A stretch of 23,328 bases of DNA, taken from assembly GCA_903919215.1 (NCBI GenBank), contig CAIXHI010000256.1:1-23328 (forward strand), written 5' to 3'. The position numbers and the translations under genes are program-made. The notes below the pieces were generated by a model. It was given only the letters and a program-made list of their open reading frames with translations, did not search any database and was not told the DNA's origin. Shown here in pieces: positions 22,429-23,328 of this stretch; within the stretch, counting starts at the first letter, position 1, and each line of letters opens with the position of its first letter. Origin of the DNA: an uncultured Acidimicrobiaceae bacterium (GTDB lineage: Bacteria > Actinomycetota > Acidimicrobiia > Acidimicrobiales > Ilumatobacteraceae).

Positions 22429-23328
22429 TCAGACCACCACGACGAGACGGTCGACGGCCTCGATCACCACGTCGTCGACCGTCACCGTGCCGCCCTGGAT
22501 CGCCCTCGCGAGGTCGGTACGCATGTCGATCTCCCAGAACTTGCCGAGGTGCGTGGCGGTGGCCGCGACGGCATCAGCGTTGGGGTCGGCCTGCATCTGG
22601 CGGCCGATCTGGTTGGCCATACGCACGAGTGCACCGAGGCGATGCTCGGGATGGTCCATCTCCACGTGCGCTACCGAATGGCCGGGCGAAACCTGCACCG
22701 CGGTCACCTTGTACTCCGGGCAGTTCGTGGCCCAGTCGCTGTTTTCAGTAGTGACGACGTTGGCGCCGCTGACCGGGTAATGGAACGTGGTGTAGACGAC
22801 ACCCTGGGCCATGCGGTCGGTGACCTGCGCGTGCAGAGTGGTGACGCCGATACGACTGGCCAGCGTGACCTCGTCACCCGTGCGGATGCCGCGCTCCTCG
22901 GCGTCGGCCGGGTGGATCTCCAGCAGATCTTCACCGTGCCAGCGCACGTTCTCGGTACGCCGCGTCTGCGCGCCCACGTTGTACTGGCTGAGGATGCGAC
23001 CCGTGGTGAGCAGCAGTGGGAATCGACGAGTCGACTTCTCCTCGGTGGCCACGTAGGGCGTGACGCTGAAGCGGCCCAGACCGCGCACGAACTTGCCCTC
23101 GTGCATGATCGGTGTGCCGAGCGGTGTGGCCTCGTTGCACGGCCACTGCAGACTGCCGACCTCGTCGAGCTTGGCGAAGGAGACCCCGGCGAACGTGGGG
23201 GTCAGGCGAGCGATCTCGTCCATGATCTCGCTGGGGTGCTCGTAACTGAACGGCGCACCGAGCGCGGCGGCCAGTTCGGTGACGACCTGCCACTCGTGTT
23301 TGCCGTTGCGCGGGCGCATCGCCGGCCG
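22429..23328 (-). CDS. Formate dehydrogenase alpha subunit, C-terminal part, with fused delta-like (FdsD) tail
   Basis: The gene is cut at the right window edge, so only its last ~299 codons are seen, with no start. The visible N-terminal stretch (PRNGKHEWQVVTELAAALG) and the C-terminal molybdopterin-dinucleotide-binding domain (TTGRILSQYNVGAQTRRTEN, LEIHPADAEERGIRTGDEV, YTTFHYPVSGANVVTTENSD, NCPEYKVTAVQV) match NAD-type formate dehydrogenase alpha subunits (FdsA/FdhA-like). After HPEHRLG comes LVRMANQIGRQMQADPNADA and AATATHLGKFWEIDMRTDLA. These are the hallmarks of the delta subunit FdsD, normally a separate ~70-residue protein. The frame is continuous through both parts. Enzymes of this class oxidise formate to CO2. 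The gene is convergent with the TauE/SafE gene, 6 bp apart. Substrate specificity (formate versus another) is inferred from family wording. Confidence 0.88.
   Translation of the reverse strand, partial: RPAMRPRNGKHEWQVVTELAAALGAPFSYEHPSEIMDEIARLTPTFAGVSFAKLDEVGSLQWPCNEATPLGTPIMHEGKFVRGLGRFSVTPYVATEEKSTRRFPLLLTTGRILSQYNVGAQTRRTENVRWHGEDLLEIHPADAEERGIRTGDEVTLASRIGVTTLHAQVTDRMAQGVVYTTFHYPVSGANVVTTENSDWATNCPEYKVTAVQVSPGHSVAHVEMDHPEHRLGALVRMANQIGRQMQADPNADAVAATATHLGKFWEIDMRTDLARAIQGGTVTVDDVVIEAVDRLVVVV

Overview
The window is GC-rich, densely packed bacterial chromosome with almost no non-coding DNA. Frequent GTG and TTG starts, ATGA/TGATG stop-start overlaps, possible leaderless promoters and a YkcA/B-type membrane mannosyltransferase point to a high-GC actinobacterium. 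An Acidimicrobiia/Ilumatobacter-like organism is my best guess, but this is inference. I see no tRNA, rRNA, CRISPR array, transposase or phage gene. The longest stretch without a confident gene is about 225 bp (21413-21636).

Layout: (1) 2-1051, the 3' part of argG, convergent with an M20 carboxypeptidase-G2-like peptidase. (2) 2188-7331, rightward: an acyl-esterase lipoprotein (CocE/X-Pro type), a YkcB-like glycosyltransferase with a collagen-like repeat, and a MmyB-type HTH regulator. (3) 7439-9049, prfC, whose stop overlaps the stop of a convergent assimilatory unit: a siroheme nitrite/sulfite reductase (TTG start) followed by an overlapping DUF4202 gene. (4) 11476-12830, leftward: an unknown multi-pass membrane protein coupled to a small acidic protein. 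(5) 12893-15801, rightward: an acyl-CoA dehydrogenase, then glnS. (6) 15802-17388, leftward: the most unusual block. A Tat-signal ORF overlaps by ATGA a gene for a close ubiquitin homologue fused to a beta-sandwich-like domain. A YkgJ-type cysteine-cluster gene follows, and a fragment copy of the fusion's 3' end lies upstream. (7) 17404-21412, leftward: a sarcosine-oxidase operon in the order soxA-soxG-soxB-soxD with a compact alpha subunit. (8) 21563-22422, rightward: a possible 18-codon leader ORF and a TauE/SafE transporter. (9) 22429-23328, leftward: the 3' part of a formate dehydrogenase alpha subunit carrying a fused FdsD-like (delta) tail.

Genes that fit together: the sarcosine oxidase demethylates sarcosine to glycine plus a folate-bound C1 unit or formaldehyde, and the formate dehydrogenase could oxidise the resulting formate. 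The reductase and DUF4202 form an assimilatory S/N unit, and TauE/SafE could export sulfite or a related anion.

The strongest candidate for a new system is 16400-17388. The ubiquitin-like domain keeps about 54 of the first 70 human ubiquitin residues, including the Ile44 patch, but lacks the LRLRGG tail. It appears to sit inside what looks like one carbohydrate-binding/DUF642-like fold split across two overlapping reading frames, the first of which carries a Tat signal.
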